The notes beneath the pieces were generated by a model. That model ran no database searches. It saw nothing but the letters and a program-made list of their open reading frames with translations, and was not told the origin of the DNA. The position numbers and the translations under genes are program-made. DNA of 29,743 nt from a virus. Shown here in pieces: positions 14,108 through 23,900 of the stretch. Positions within the stretch are counted from its first letter, which is position 1. Every line of letters starts with the position of its first letter. The stretch lies in IMG/VR virus record IMGVR_UViG_3300032083_003670, positions 1 to 29,743 of that record. One strand, given 5' to 3'.

Positions 14108-15472
14108 ATGTCAAAATCATTATTGGACATTCTAAATGTTGGTCATGGGGTTCTGAACCCTGACCACAATTCTATAACTGGGCAAAATTTTACAACCCCT
14201 GTAACTGATTTCTTTTCATCCCTTCAAAAAACTATAAACTTAGTCAATCAATCAAAGACAGGTGGAATAAACGGACCAATGGTTGGAATCTGTCTAAGAG
14301 ACGAGGGAAGAGTTTCTGAATCTGGCTGGATAGACGAGACCTGTTGGGCAGCCGTCTCTACACAAATAGTAGAGGAGGGGTCCGAGCTTGATTTGACACA
14401 GGTCAGAGTGAGGGTTCCCGAACTTCATCCCATGCTTGACATCCCAAAAGATTTGCCAAGCAGATTCGTAACAGACAAAAATCACGACATTATAAACCAG
14501 TACCCTGTATTTGTGTCACAATTTCCTACTCCAGCACCAGTTGCAGGAGACTTGGTTTGGATAGATTTTCAAGATAGAGAGAATCGAAAAGGTCCAATTT
14601 TTTTAGGAGTTGCTGAAGCTAATTCGTATTCTGCTACTAGCACTGGTGAAGAATCAGAGCCAAAAGAAGAATTTAAAGGTAGGAAAAAGAAAAAGACAAA
14701 AATCAATGGAAGGTCAAGTGATACAAAGTCAAGAGTTTTTGTTGTGGGAGATTCAAACACAAAACCAATGACGTTACCGCGTGGCGCATTCGAGCAATTT
14801 TATAGAGCCCAAGTCAGCGTAGGGGACTTATTTCAAAAAGCAAAAAACGGAGGAGGTTGGGGTAGCATTTTGAATTCTTGCATAATAGGATTAGAAAAGC
14901 AAGTTGGCGGATTTCAAAACGGGGACAAACTTATAATAGGGTCTATGGGGGGTAATGAATCATGGGGATCTCTATTTTTACTAAGCAAGCCAATCGGAGA
15001 AAACAGGACTCCGCTGGCAGTAGGCGGAAAGTTTTCTAAAGGATCTGGATATACGGATTCACATTTCGAATCTATCATGATTACAAATCAGTCCTACGAG
15101 GACACATCGCTGTTGTACTCTGCTGGCGGCAAAGGTATAAAAAAAGAAAGCGATGGCTATAAATCATTTTCTAATTCGAAGTCTTTAAAAAAGATTACAG
15201 ACAAGTTGTTAGAAATGGAACTTATAGGTGTGAAAATAATAATCTTTGGACCTCCAATTGGTGGAGACCCAAAGAGGTATCTAGATAGAACTTTTTTGGA
15301 TCAATTACAACAACAGTGGTTCGATGATAATGGAATTCAATACGTTAGCGTAATGGAAGCTTCAAAAGATTTAATTCCAAACAAGGATGATGTTCACTAT
15401 GGAAGAAGGGGATCATCTGGATACATAGAATACTTTGACAAACTATTGTCTTCAAAACTACAGAATTTTTAA
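14108..15472 (+). CDS. Baseplate hub protein: gp5-like OB domain fused to SGNH/GDSL hydrolase
   Basis: A 454-residue two-part protein. Residues 1-175 form a hub domain shared with the next gene: an N-terminal SLLDILN helix, WIDETCWAAVSTQIVEEGSE, VRVPELHPMLDIP, then QYPVFVSQFP and VAGDLVWIDFQDRENRKGPI, which look like the OB fold of T4 gp5. A Lys-rich linker (about 188-204) follows. Residues 209-454 form an SGNH esterase: block I FVVGDSNT with Ser216, block III GGN at 281-283, and block V DDVHYG with D427 and H430. SGNH enzymes deacetylate or cut esters on sugars or peptidoglycan. A tail-tip enzyme acting on host envelope during entry is inferred. The T4 beta-helix spike and lysozyme domain are absent. 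Confidence 0.85.
   Translation: MSKSLLDILNVGHGVLNPDHNSITGQNFTTPVTDFFSSLQKTINLVNQSKTGGINGPMVGICLRDEGRVSESGWIDETCWAAVSTQIVEEGSELDLTQVRVRVPELHPMLDIPKDLPSRFVTDKNHDIINQYPVFVSQFPTPAPVAGDLVWIDFQDRENRKGPIFLGVAEANSYSATSTGEESEPKEEFKGRKKKKTKINGRSSDTKSRVFVVGDSNTKPMTLPRGAFEQFYRAQVSVGDLFQKAKNGGGWGSILNSCIIGLEKQVGGFQNGDKLIIGSMGGNESWGSLFLLSKPIGENRTPLAVGGKFSKGSGYTDSHFESIMITNQSYEDTSLLYSAGGKGIKKESDGYKSFSNSKSLKKITDKLLEMELIGVKIIIFGPPIGGDPKRYLDRTFLDQLQQQWFDDNGIQYVSVMEASKDLIPNKDDVHYGRRGSSGYIEYFDKLLSSKLQNF
14345..14376 (+). repeat. 32-base direct repeat shared by hub paralogues, copy 1
   Basis: These 32 bases are identical to 15724-15755 in the next gene. They lie in the shared hub domain, upstream of the 64-base identical block. 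Confidence 0.9.
14461..14524 (+). repeat. 64-base direct repeat shared by hub paralogues, copy 1
   Basis: All 64 bases equal 15840-15903 in the next gene, wobble positions included, and encode residues around RFVTDKNHDIINQYPVFVSQ. Flanking codons differ, so identity stops sharply. Confidence 0.93.
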
Positions 15473-15486
15473 CGGAGAAAGATAAA

Positions 15487-16797
15487 ATGGCAAAATCATT
15501 ACTAGACATTCTAAATACGGGGTATGGGGTTTTAAACCCAGAACACGTATCTCTATCTGGAAAAAATTATAATAAAAAAGAATCTGGTTTTTTTGATCTT
15601 GCAGTTGGAACCATAACTAATGTTATGGCACACTCAAAGGCAGCTACAAAGGGACCAATGGTTGGCATTTGTCTAAGGAACGAAGGCAGAGTTTCGGAAT
15701 CTGGCTGGATAGATGAAACATGCTGGGCAGCCGTCTCTACACAAATAGTAGAGGAAGGTTCAGAAATGGACCTTGTTCAAATCAGAGTTAGAGTGCCTGA
15801 ACTCCATGGAATGCTCGACATTCCAAAAGATTTGCCAAACAGATTCGTAACAGACAAAAATCACGACATTATAAACCAGTACCCTGTATTTGTGTCACAA
15901 TTTTCTTCGGTAATGGAACCAGTCGCGGGAGATTTAGTTTGGATAACCTTTCAGAACAAGGACTCACAACAAGGGGGTATTTTCTTGGGAGTTGCTGAAG
16001 CTAATTCATATTCCGCCAATAGCACTGGGGAAGAAGATAATTCTTCTGGGGCTTTTAAGCGGGGAAGAAAGGTAGCAAAAACTGGAGGCACAAAAACAAG
16101 CCCAGAAAGTGATAGGTACAAATTTGGCTTACGTTACAGGAATGAAAATCTCTTCACGGGAATGTTTCCTCCCGGTATTTCGGAGGAGGAATTTAAAAAC
16201 CGTTTGCCGTCTGGTTTTTTTAAAAACAATGGCGTTGGCACCACGGAAACCTATTATGATTTGGCTAAAAAAGCAATTCAAGATCACTCCCCCAACATGC
16301 CAATGGCTTTACTCGTTGCCTTAATTCAAACTGAATCAAATTTTAATCACCGAGCCACAAGTCGTGCTTCAAACAAAGCAACTAGTTTATTAAAAAAACA
16401 GCCATACAATTTTAAATATAAAAATGATCCTAGATTTGGTGACATTGGGGCAAAAGGTCTGGGTCAATTTATGAACGTAACTAGCGGCTATCAAGTATCT
16501 CAAAAATTTGGTGGTCCTGTTGATAATGGGGTATTCGGAAGTTTGCTACACGACCCTTTTAAGCCAAAGGATAATATCCCAGCGACAGTCAAATTAATGC
16601 ATAGGCTTATAAAGAAAAGATACAACAATGATCCTGTAACAGGATTACATGCTTATAATGCTGGTCGGGGAAACACTCCTGCCGCTGGAACTAAAATTTC
16701 TGATAAATGGGTAAATCCAAGATACTCTGAGAAAATCTTGCGTTATTACCATCACTATCAAACTGGGGAAGTACACGAAAAAATGCCAACAAAATAA
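15487..16797 (+). CDS. Baseplate hub protein: gp5-like OB domain fused to lytic transglycosylase (SLT)
   Basis: The paralogue of the gene before it, 436 residues. Residues 1-176 repeat the hub domain almost residue by residue (ICLRNEGRVSESGWIDETCW, VRVPELHGMLDIP and QYPVFVSQF). After a basic linker comes a soluble-lytic-transglycosylase domain: catalytic-type Glu283 in ALIQTESNF, GAKGLGQFM at 321-329, and HAYNAGRGN at 388-396 with Tyr389. SLT enzymes cleave the glycan strand of peptidoglycan between MurNAc and GlcNAc, as T4 gp5 lysozyme does by hydrolysis during tail entry. GGAGA eight bases before the ATG is a good ribosome site. This is the likelier functional equivalent of gp5; the SGNH paralogue would be a partner or an alternative. 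Confidence 0.9.
   Translation: MAKSLLDILNTGYGVLNPEHVSLSGKNYNKKESGFFDLAVGTITNVMAHSKAATKGPMVGICLRNEGRVSESGWIDETCWAAVSTQIVEEGSEMDLVQIRVRVPELHGMLDIPKDLPNRFVTDKNHDIINQYPVFVSQFSSVMEPVAGDLVWITFQNKDSQQGGIFLGVAEANSYSANSTGEEDNSSGAFKRGRKVAKTGGTKTSPESDRYKFGLRYRNENLFTGMFPPGISEEEFKNRLPSGFFKNNGVGTTETYYDLAKKAIQDHSPNMPMALLVALIQTESNFNHRATSRASNKATSLLKKQPYNFKYKNDPRFGDIGAKGLGQFMNVTSGYQVSQKFGGPVDNGVFGSLLHDPFKPKDNIPATVKLMHRLIKKRYNNDPVTGLHAYNAGRGNTPAAGTKISDKWVNPRYSEKILRYYHHYQTGEVHEKMPTK
15724..15755 (+). repeat. 32-base direct repeat shared by hub paralogues, copy 2
   Basis: Identical to 14345-14376 in the preceding paralogue. Confidence 0.9.
15840..15903 (+). repeat. 64-base direct repeat shared by hub paralogues, copy 2
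   Basis: Identical to 14461-14524. The start-to-start distance of 1379 bases spans one whole gene, so recombination between copies would delete or exchange the C-terminal enzyme domain. Confidence 0.93.
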
Positions 16798-16879
16798 AAA
16801 CAACAAAAAATTTAATAATAAAGTTAATTATTGTTAAAGTAGAGATAATTATAGGCAATCTAAAGGAAATTGTAAATTA
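16798..16879 (+). other. 82-base AT-rich intergenic gap with weak inverted repeat
   Basis: This is the longest gap in the window. AATAAT and ATTATT around a seven-base loop, with AACAA and TTGTT further out, could form a weak AT-only hairpin, but there is no GC stem or clear T-run to call a terminator. AAGGAAA near 16864 is the ribosome site of the next gene. A promoter may lie here, but I see no element I can defend. Confidence 0.35.
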
Positions 16880-17884
16880 ATGACCACAAAAGATTATATA
16901 AAAATTAAAGACATTAGATCCTTCAAAGTCAGAAAGGCTGAGAGAGATGCTAGAGCGTCTGTCGACTTTGCCATGGAAAGAATGGGAGAAGATGCCAAAT
17001 TTAAGTTTAGAGGCATAGGCGGTCGTCTATCTCCTGAGTTTGTTCCAAAATTTAATGAGTCAGAGAGCGAAAAAGTTCTTCAAGGAAGGGGAACAAATGC
17101 GTGGATTGTTCTAGGAAAAGATAGACCCCAAGGTACAGCTTCCGGATATGGAGGCATCGGTGCAGACAGGTGCGGAGCAATCGATCTATGTGTGGGTCGG
17201 TTAAGTATTCTGGGTGACAAGGGGGCAAACCCTTCTCAATTTTCAACTGATGTTTTGGATTTGGACGCGACCTTGAATAACGATGGCAAAGCCGATAATG
17301 ATTTTGTTGCAGACGCCGCAAGGATTTACATTTCTGAAAGAACTAGGATTGATGAAAACTTTGGTATAGCAGTTGGAAAAGCTGGCTCCACGCCCGGACT
17401 ATCCGCAATAGGTATTAAAGCAGATCAAGTTAGGTTGATGGCTAGAGAGGGAATAAAATTAATAACCAGACCAGATGAAAGAAACTCTAAAGATGGAAAC
17501 GCTGATGTTGTTATGGGTATTGACCTTATAGCAGGAAATGATGACTCTGACTTGCAGCCCCTTGTCAAGGGAAAGAATCTGGAAAAACTACTATTGTACA
17601 TGGCACAGGACACTTCAAATCTTGCATCGATGATACATTCTTTGACCATTTCTGTTATTGCCTTGGAGAGTATGTTAGCAGCACATACCCATACAAATGC
17701 AGCCGGTCCAACATTACCATCTATTGAGTTGGGTGTTTTTACGGCAAATTCAACAATTAAAAAAACATGTTTAGACATTCCATCACATTATAAGAAAGTC
17801 ATGGAGAACATAACTGCTGAAATAGAATTTTTAAAACCCTATGGGGCGCAGTACATTAATAGTAGATCTAACCATACAAATTAA
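16880..17884 (+). CDS. Probable tail spike/central baseplate structural protein
   Basis: A 334-residue protein. The middle has a repeated strand pattern, with ARIYISERTRIDENFGIAV near 147-165 and GIKADQVRLMAREGIKLITR near 178-197, resembling the trimeric beta-helix of phage spikes and VgrG tips (strand, turn, and A-D-x-V-R/G-I-K type repeats). An HTH (His-x-His) at 269-271 in AAHTHTNAAG recalls the iron-binding H-x-H of P2 gpV-type spike tips, although about 60 residues of mostly helical sequence follow it here. Two hub paralogues lacking a spike lie just before it, so this gene may supply the separate spike. The start is preceded by AAGGAAA. The structural role is fairly sure by context; the spike identity is inference. 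Confidence 0.7.
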   Translation: MTTKDYIKIKDIRSFKVRKAERDARASVDFAMERMGEDAKFKFRGIGGRLSPEFVPKFNESESEKVLQGRGTNAWIVLGKDRPQGTASGYGGIGADRCGAIDLCVGRLSILGDKGANPSQFSTDVLDLDATLNNDGKADNDFVADAARIYISERTRIDENFGIAVGKAGSTPGLSAIGIKADQVRLMAREGIKLITRPDERNSKDGNADVVMGIDLIAGNDDSDLQPLVKGKNLEKLLLYMAQDTSNLASMIHSLTISVIALESMLAAHTHTNAAGPTLPSIELGVFTANSTIKKTCLDIPSHYKKVMENITAEIEFLKPYGAQYINSRSNHTN

Positions 17885-17888
17885 ATTT

Positions 17889-17892
17889 GAGG
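17889..17892 (+). promoter_or_regulatory. Shine-Dalgarno site of the giant structural gene
   Basis: GAGG eight bases before the ATG at 17901 supports that start for the 8.9-kb gene. Confidence 0.6.
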
Positions 17893-17900
17893 TAAAATAA

Positions 17901-20900
17901 ATGGCTCTTAAACCACCAATAACTCCCCTTAAACTCGCCGTGAAGCAGTTTGACGAAAAGGGAAAATCACAAGTCGATTCGTCGCAAATTGGTGATGAGT
18001 TCTATTTTAAAAACACTCCTCCAAATTCATCTGAAATAACAGCTATCTCTTCTGTTAACATCCGTATGCCATTTTATCGCAATTCGGCAAATAGTATAGA
18101 AAACTCCGTGTCCTTTGAAAATTTATACAGAGAAGGGGATAGTGATAAAGTTGCCAACATCCTTGTTAAGGGCGGCGCAATAAATAAGGCATTAAAATAC
18201 TCTTTATTGTACAATTATTTTGGCTACCCTGTGGCGAACATAACATCAGATTCCAATAATTTATCTGAAAGCCCGGAAAGCGCGGACACTTATCAGTTTA
18301 CAACACAAAACAAATATGACTACAAGCCATACTTGTATGGATACGCATACAGTAAAATTAATAATGATAATGCCAACCTTTATACAACCTATAGAGCAGC
18401 GGGTATACCAACAAGACAAGTTTATCAATTAGGCAGGATAGGTCAATTGCCTGATTTCGGCAGTATTAGCAATAAAGACGACCTAAAGTTGGCTTATGAA
18501 AATAATACTTATAAAAGTTTTCAAGACCTAGATAATGACGGAGGATTCAATGGAGAATTAAATTATAAAATTTTTCAACAAATCCATGGATCCTATGAGG
18601 GTCCATCCCCCATAGGTGGCGGATTGCTTGAGCAGACGTATGTTGACATCATTGGATTCTCTCCAGAGGCATCGTTCTTCGCATCACATAATAACAATGG
18701 ATCATTATACATTTATAAGCCACAAAAACCTTTGGGTGAAAACATAGACAATGGAAAGCTTTTAGGGTCGTTTAAGGGCGACTCCATCTCTCTTCCGCTA
18801 TCTGTGGCATCAGGGGAGATGCTCTCCAATTATGATGAAAGTCAAATTTTGGAACTCGTTAAGGGCGGAGATGCTGGAGTACCATCAATTCAAGATGCAC
18901 AGCAAAAATTGTTTGGAAGCACATCTAATCAGGATAGTTCAAATTATAGCGCATTCTTAGATGCAGTCATGTGGAAGAAGTTTTCAAACCCTATCAATAA
19001 AACTTATTGTAGGGCTTGGCTACCATCATTTCAAGGCACAAGATTTGGATCATTTGGGCTAACCAATGATTCTTATGGACCGGATCCGCAAATTGTTGAA
19101 GGCGGAGCCGGTACCGGATTAACTTTTGGGCAAGACTATCAGTATAGTCAAGTTTCTCAAATGATAAACCACAACTTAACATGGAAAGGAAACTATAATT
19201 ACGACATTGATACACTAGGTATGATCTTGGGTCAATATGGCGCGACAGGCTGGTATGAATACATTAACCAAGAAGGTTTGGTAAACGAACTGGATATAGA
19301 AAATCAAAGCATAAATGGCACCCCAGATGACTTCTTAAAACAATCTTACGATAAGTTTTCTAAAGAAAATTTGGCGTCGATGTATAAGATAATCCCCGGA
19401 AGCAAAGTTTTAAATAGTGGGACAAATTCTGGAAATCAAAATGAAGTTAGTTATTATGTTGCCAATCCCGCTAGAACACTAAACAAAATTATGCCCTATG
19501 TTATGAAGTACATAACAGAAGTTGTGCCAAGTTTTACCACCGCTGGGGCGGCGGACGAGTGGAAATCTGGAGATGGTGCTCTTGACAACAATTTAAACAC
19601 ATCAGATGTAATTAGCAAATTAAAAACATCAATAGAGCCGTCCGACCTCTTAAGGAAATTTAGATTCTCAACAGAGGACATGACAGAATACGATAATTCT
19701 GACGTTAAAGGTTCTCTAGGATATACACACCGTGTCGGAGATCTGGGAAAATCAGGAGAAGAATTAGGCTTAAACCAAGCAAGAAACAGACTCACTATTG
19801 CTACACCATCAATCTCGCAGAGAGAATATTTGACCCAAGGTTCAATCGGTGGAGGCACGGGCGATTATCCAGCTTTGATTGAAAGCTACTATTCTTATGT
19901 CGATTATTTACCTTTTGATAAAAACTTTACGTATAATTATTATTCTCCAAAAGACAATGGGGGCTTTCGTTTTTTAGCTGACAATCTGGTTGTTAATCTA
20001 GCTAACAATAAGTCAAATGGTTCTAGCGAATTTGCGATGGCATCAACTTTCTCGCTATTCCTACTGTCACAAATGTATTTAAAGTTGCCACCCTATTATT
20101 ATAAATCTCAAGACATTGAGGGGTATTATGCGAACTCTATTTTAGAATCTGGCACCTCCGCCCATGGCGGCGTTGAGATGAAGATTAAAGTATCTAATAA
20201 GTGGCTCAACATGGATGAATCTGATGGGATCATAATCACCGATACACAGATGGAACCCGGTAAGAAAAATGTATACGGCGGGAGTGCTATTAATTATTTG
20301 GCTCAATCTTTATACACCGATGGATTTAAGGGCAATGATGCTAGGAAAGAATTGACTAGCTTAACAAACTTGTCTGGCGAGGGGACAAATTATGGATTCT
20401 TGGGCTTAGGGTCATTAACATTCCCACCAAGCCTATACCCAGAATTTGCAAATGAAAACCCAGCTATAGCATTGTGGCAATCAGAGGAAATTTCCGCTTA
20501 TTGGGATAACCCCCCGGACGAGATAGGACCTTACGGGAAAGAAATTTCAGTCGAAGTTAAAGGGCAGTCCGATCTAACTTTTCCAGTGTGGAACTATTCT
20601 GGAAAAGATCTAGACAACATTAACTGGAAAACAATTTCTGAATATGAAGACAAGGTAGAAGATTTACAATCAGCTATTAATGAAAATTCTCAGATAGGTC
20701 AAGTAATAAATTATGGAATTCCAGAATGGGTAAGGGGGCTACGAATTTATCCAACACTGGATTCTGAAACCACTATAACAAACCTACAACAATCAGAGTT
20801 CTATGATGATGGTGCCTCTGTTGTCGCTGCTATGAACCAAGCACCAGTTGTAGAGGGGAGCGGCGAGGGCACCATCCTAAGAAACTATAAAACCTCAAAC

Positions 20901-23900
20901 TCAAAAAACATTAAAGATAAAATAATTTCTGGTGTTAAATTTGTAATCGAGCCAACCATACACGAATCTTCTGAAATGCCAGTTATACAGGGCATCGGAG
21001 ATAATTCTGTCGAAAATTTCTATGGGGAACACAAATCTTATGCTGAATTAAAATATGCCGTAGAGATCGACATCGACGAAAGAAAGCTCTTAATGGACAT
21101 GGCTTCTCAAGGAATAATTGCTTTTGCTGGAAATCTTGGAGACTATGAAGATCTTGGGTTTGACATAGAAGAGTTGTTATATAAATCAAATGGTAACGTG
21201 GTATCACCCTCTTTAGCAGATGCCTATGAACAATTGACTGATGGTTTTTCAACAATTTCTGGTTATGATTTTAGTAAGTTTCCCTCATTAGTATCTCCGG
21301 GAACCCCTGCACTTTGTGGAACAGACGCCCCCCAAGATGTTAAATCTAAGGCTCAGGGAATCAAGAGTACCACAAATGATCCCTTTGTCTGCACAAGTTA
21401 TGTTTGCTTAAACGAAACTGGCGCTCCATCGGTCGCTTTAAAATCTTCTCCGGGAACCAAGTCTGGCAACATGGGCTATTTAGCTGACAAAACTATTGTC
21501 AAAGTCTTAAAAGAATGGGTTAACGGAAAAGGAGAATTCAACAAAGTTCATGTTACAGACACTAACAGCCCACTTAGTGGATCAACCGGGTACATCTCCC
21601 CTGAAGTTTTAAAATCTATTCGATTCTCTTCTGAAGAGCCAATCTTCTTTGAGGAAAGATTTTCTCTACCTCTAGCTGAGACAATCGTACAGATGAGCAG
21701 TGAGATGGCAAAAGCCTTAAATCCTAGTTGGTGGAAAATTCCTCAAAACTCTATTGCTGAAACATCAGAACCCTACTTACATTTAGAAGCCGGAGAGTAT
21801 CACTATCCTGTTACACTAGATACCGAGTGTATAATAGACGAAGAGGACTTTGAAAAACAAAAGTTACAAGCAAAAAAGAAAGGATTAGTAGAATTATTTA
21901 ACTACTATGATAAGGATTACAACGAATCAGACATAGAAAATTTTATACAAACTTATCTAGCAGTAAGAATTGATGATGATGGGTATTATGTGGACTCAAG
22001 ACCCGGAGCCAAAGTCATGATGTTGCTTAAAGTGGGGGGAGTATACCTAAATGCAATCCCAACAAACACACAAAGCTTGGAAAATTTAAAAAATGCCGCA
22101 ACAAAAGTGATTTCTTTAAACACCAATTGGTACCAGCTACATTTGCAGCAAGCAGTATATGCTTTGAATAAGTTATACCTAGACATGTATTCATCCGAAT
22201 ACACAGTTCCGGGATTCAACTTTTTTAAGGAATCAAAAAGATTATCCAGTGTCCCTCTTACTTTGAAAAAAGTATTAGCAGCGAATGGTTATGAAACTAA
22301 CCCATCTGAAGAGAATGTTTTTAATTTAGGATTCAATGATGCCTATGAGTTGATTTACATTTCTTATAAAGAGAAGGGTAAAAATGAAAAACTAATGAAC
22401 CTAGGTTTTAACCACCTTAAAAACTCAGAACCGTTTGTATTTCCCTATACGATGAGTCTGCTGTATCATCACAGACAATTAAAAAATCCACTTCTAAAGT
22501 GGCAAATTATTTTCAAAGAATGGCTCCCTGTGCCTAGACCTAAGATAATTCTAAAGGAAGCTGGAGATGGGGACTTTCCAATCTCCAAATGTTCCCCATG
22601 GATGAACTGGGTCTCTCCCTCCTTATCTAAGCTTTGGGACAACGCATTGGGTCAATTAAGTGAAGCTCTAGATCTGGATCCGCGATACGATTTGGGCGCA
22701 TTTCAATTTAATCTATTGCAATATTTCCCCCCATGTCCGCGACCTGCTGCGGGAAGAGGTCCCGGTTATTTGAACTTTGTTAGTCAAATAAATGGGCAAT
22801 CACAGATTTATACAGAAAAAGAATTAGTTGAAGGCATGTCCAACGAAATAAACAAAGTTGGAGAATACGTTGGAGATTGGCTTTCATCAGGCGAGGCTTT
22901 AAAAGACGTTCAGTCAAAAATCTTTGACATGGACGACTTATATACATATGTATTGAACTACATAACACCCGAGCTTCTATACAGCAAGATTTGCAAATGC
23001 TTTTTAGACTTGATGGATGTTGATGACATAAGCGTCCCAAACTTAGAAATTAATGCAACAGGCGGATCTGGCGGGCTAACGTTAAACCCTGATTCTGTTG
23101 GTAAGAACCCAAAAGAAATGCTCGACATTCAAGGACCAGAAATGTCGACTAGCTTTTTAGATGAAGATGGAAATTATAAGGAATGGAAAGATTGGGACCG
23201 GACAGCTATTAGTGCAGAAGATCTTTTCTGCTCATTTTGCTTTAGAATGCCAAGCGTATTTCTCAGATTACCATCTACAGACATCTTGGCAGAACTTATC
23301 AACGCACTGAAGGCAGCTTTGGAATTCGCTCTAGCTCAAATTTTAATGCAATTGGTCGCATCCTTGCTTGAAATTTTATTAACATGCCCAGAGCTTCAGT
23401 GTGGTCCGGAAGAAAATGTTGGACGAGTTCAAGATTTTGGTGCATTAAACCTCTCAGACTTGATGGGTGATGTTGATTTTGATAAGTGTGGATTATTGAT
23501 AGATGGAAAGTTTATTACACAAGAAAAAGTTGATCAAATGCTGATTGAGATATCAAATAGTCTGACAACTACCGAGGTTTTAGGTCTTATCGAAGGTAAT
23601 GCTTCAAGTGTTGTAATTAAAACAGCAAATCAGGTTATCAATAAATACCCGAACATAAGATCAGCTATACCAAATCCTGCAATGATAGAAGATTTTTTCT
23701 TATGTGCTGGTTCTAAAATTGATCCAAATTTCTTAGATCAGATTCTCGATGATACAGCAGAATCCTTTCAAGACCCCACAGTATGCAGCAACATTCTGGA
23801 GGAAACAAAACAGAAACTTCTTGATAAGTGCGGAACTTTGCCCAATGCGATAGAAGTAGCAAATAAGGCTTTGAATCACGACATCAATAAGTATAAAGAA

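Noticed and set aside
16798-16879. Factor-independent terminator in the 82-base gap
   Set aside because: The only stem is six AT pairs, with no GC content and no clean run of T after it.
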